DNA of 64,000 nt from Onchocerca volvulus (Eukaryota > Nematoda > Chromadorea > Rhabditida > Onchocercidae): assembly GCA_000499405.2 (NCBI GenBank), contig HG738140.1, positions 4,950,701-5,014,700 on the forward strand, written 5' to 3'. The translations under genes and the position numbers were made by a program. Positions 63,654 to 64,000 of this stretch are shown here, piece by piece. A model generated the notes under the pieces. That model did no database searches, was not told the DNA's origin, and worked only from the letters and a program-made list of their open reading frames with translations. Within the stretch, counting starts at the first letter, position 1, and every line of letters starts with the position of its first letter.

Positions 63654-64000
63654 ACTGTCTTAACGCTTCATTACCTTGTTGGTGCTTTCAAGTAATTTTG
63701 GCGAATTATCTAAAGAAAAATATTGGGGTTTTAAAATTCGAATTTTATTTCAACGAAATGTAGACGAAAAATCGGGATATCTCATGGTAAAAAGTTGTAG
63801 TATTTTCTCGTAGTTGAATGAAAAAAAAAAAACTTCGGGAAAAGAACAAAATTAGTTTTCTTCGAATTAATAAGATCACAATATTTTTTCCTCTGACCTG
63901 AAATTCGTAATATTTTGAAAGATCACAGTATTTTTTCCTCTGATCTGGAGATCGTGATAATTATTTTAATTCTAGCATGCTTTTTTTTTTTTTTTTTGTT
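63654..64000. other. 3' flank of the SART3-like gene
   Basis: Presumed 3' UTR and downstream sequence. A 26-base segment (AAGATCACARTATTTTTTCC then TCTGAxCTG) occurs twice, near 63870 and 63918. No coding frame. Confidence 0.5.

Overview
This 64 kb window is eukaryotic nuclear DNA and very AT-rich. It carries spliced genes with many short exons, TTTCAG-type acceptors and frequent GTTAGT donors, long homopolymer runs and large degenerate repeats. Several start codons sit 8-35 bases after a strong acceptor with no coding exon in front, which is what spliced-leader trans-splicing looks like. I infer a nematode, probably a spirurid/filarial type; the genus cannot be read from the window. All gene models below were built by eye: reading frames were joined at GT/AG sites with matching phase, and homology comes from recognition, not from a database search.

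Layout: (1) 245-1026, + strand, last two exons of a synaptotagmin-like C2 protein. (2) 2278-8272, - strand, a complete 17-exon DNA ligase III homologue. (3) 8273-11383, its upstream region, with a 222-base tandem duplication of the promoter/5' end and a separate ~140-base tandem array. (4) 16930-25360, + strand, a USP19-type deubiquitinase (CS domain plus USP core with MYND insertion). Its first exons are unresolved; a possible first exon is at 11384. (5) 26274-31143, - strand, ASCC1 homologue (KH plus 2H-phosphoesterase-like domain). (6) 32084-35393, + strand, GPS2-like corepressor subunit, divergent from ASCC1. (7) 35.4-44.9 kb, a decayed region: BEL/Pao-type gag pseudogene, two broken copies of a CRESS-DNA (circovirus-like) Rep helicase region separated by a ~250-base palindrome, a small basic-protein gene (40120-40287), and several tandem repeats. 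(8) 44925-47689, - strand, SARAF homologue. (9) 49146-49966, - strand, a small secreted protein of unknown role. (10) 50-55.7 kb, repeat-derived and unrecognised sequence. (11) 55750-63653, + strand, complete 15-exon SART3 homologue.

The recognisable genes do ordinary eukaryotic work: DNA repair (LIG3, ASCC1), protein turnover (USP19), transcription (GPS2, ASCC1), ER calcium control (SARAF) and spliceosome recycling (SART3). They do not form one pathway. The most unusual content is the viral/transposon region at 37.4-39.9 kb and the nested repeats around it.
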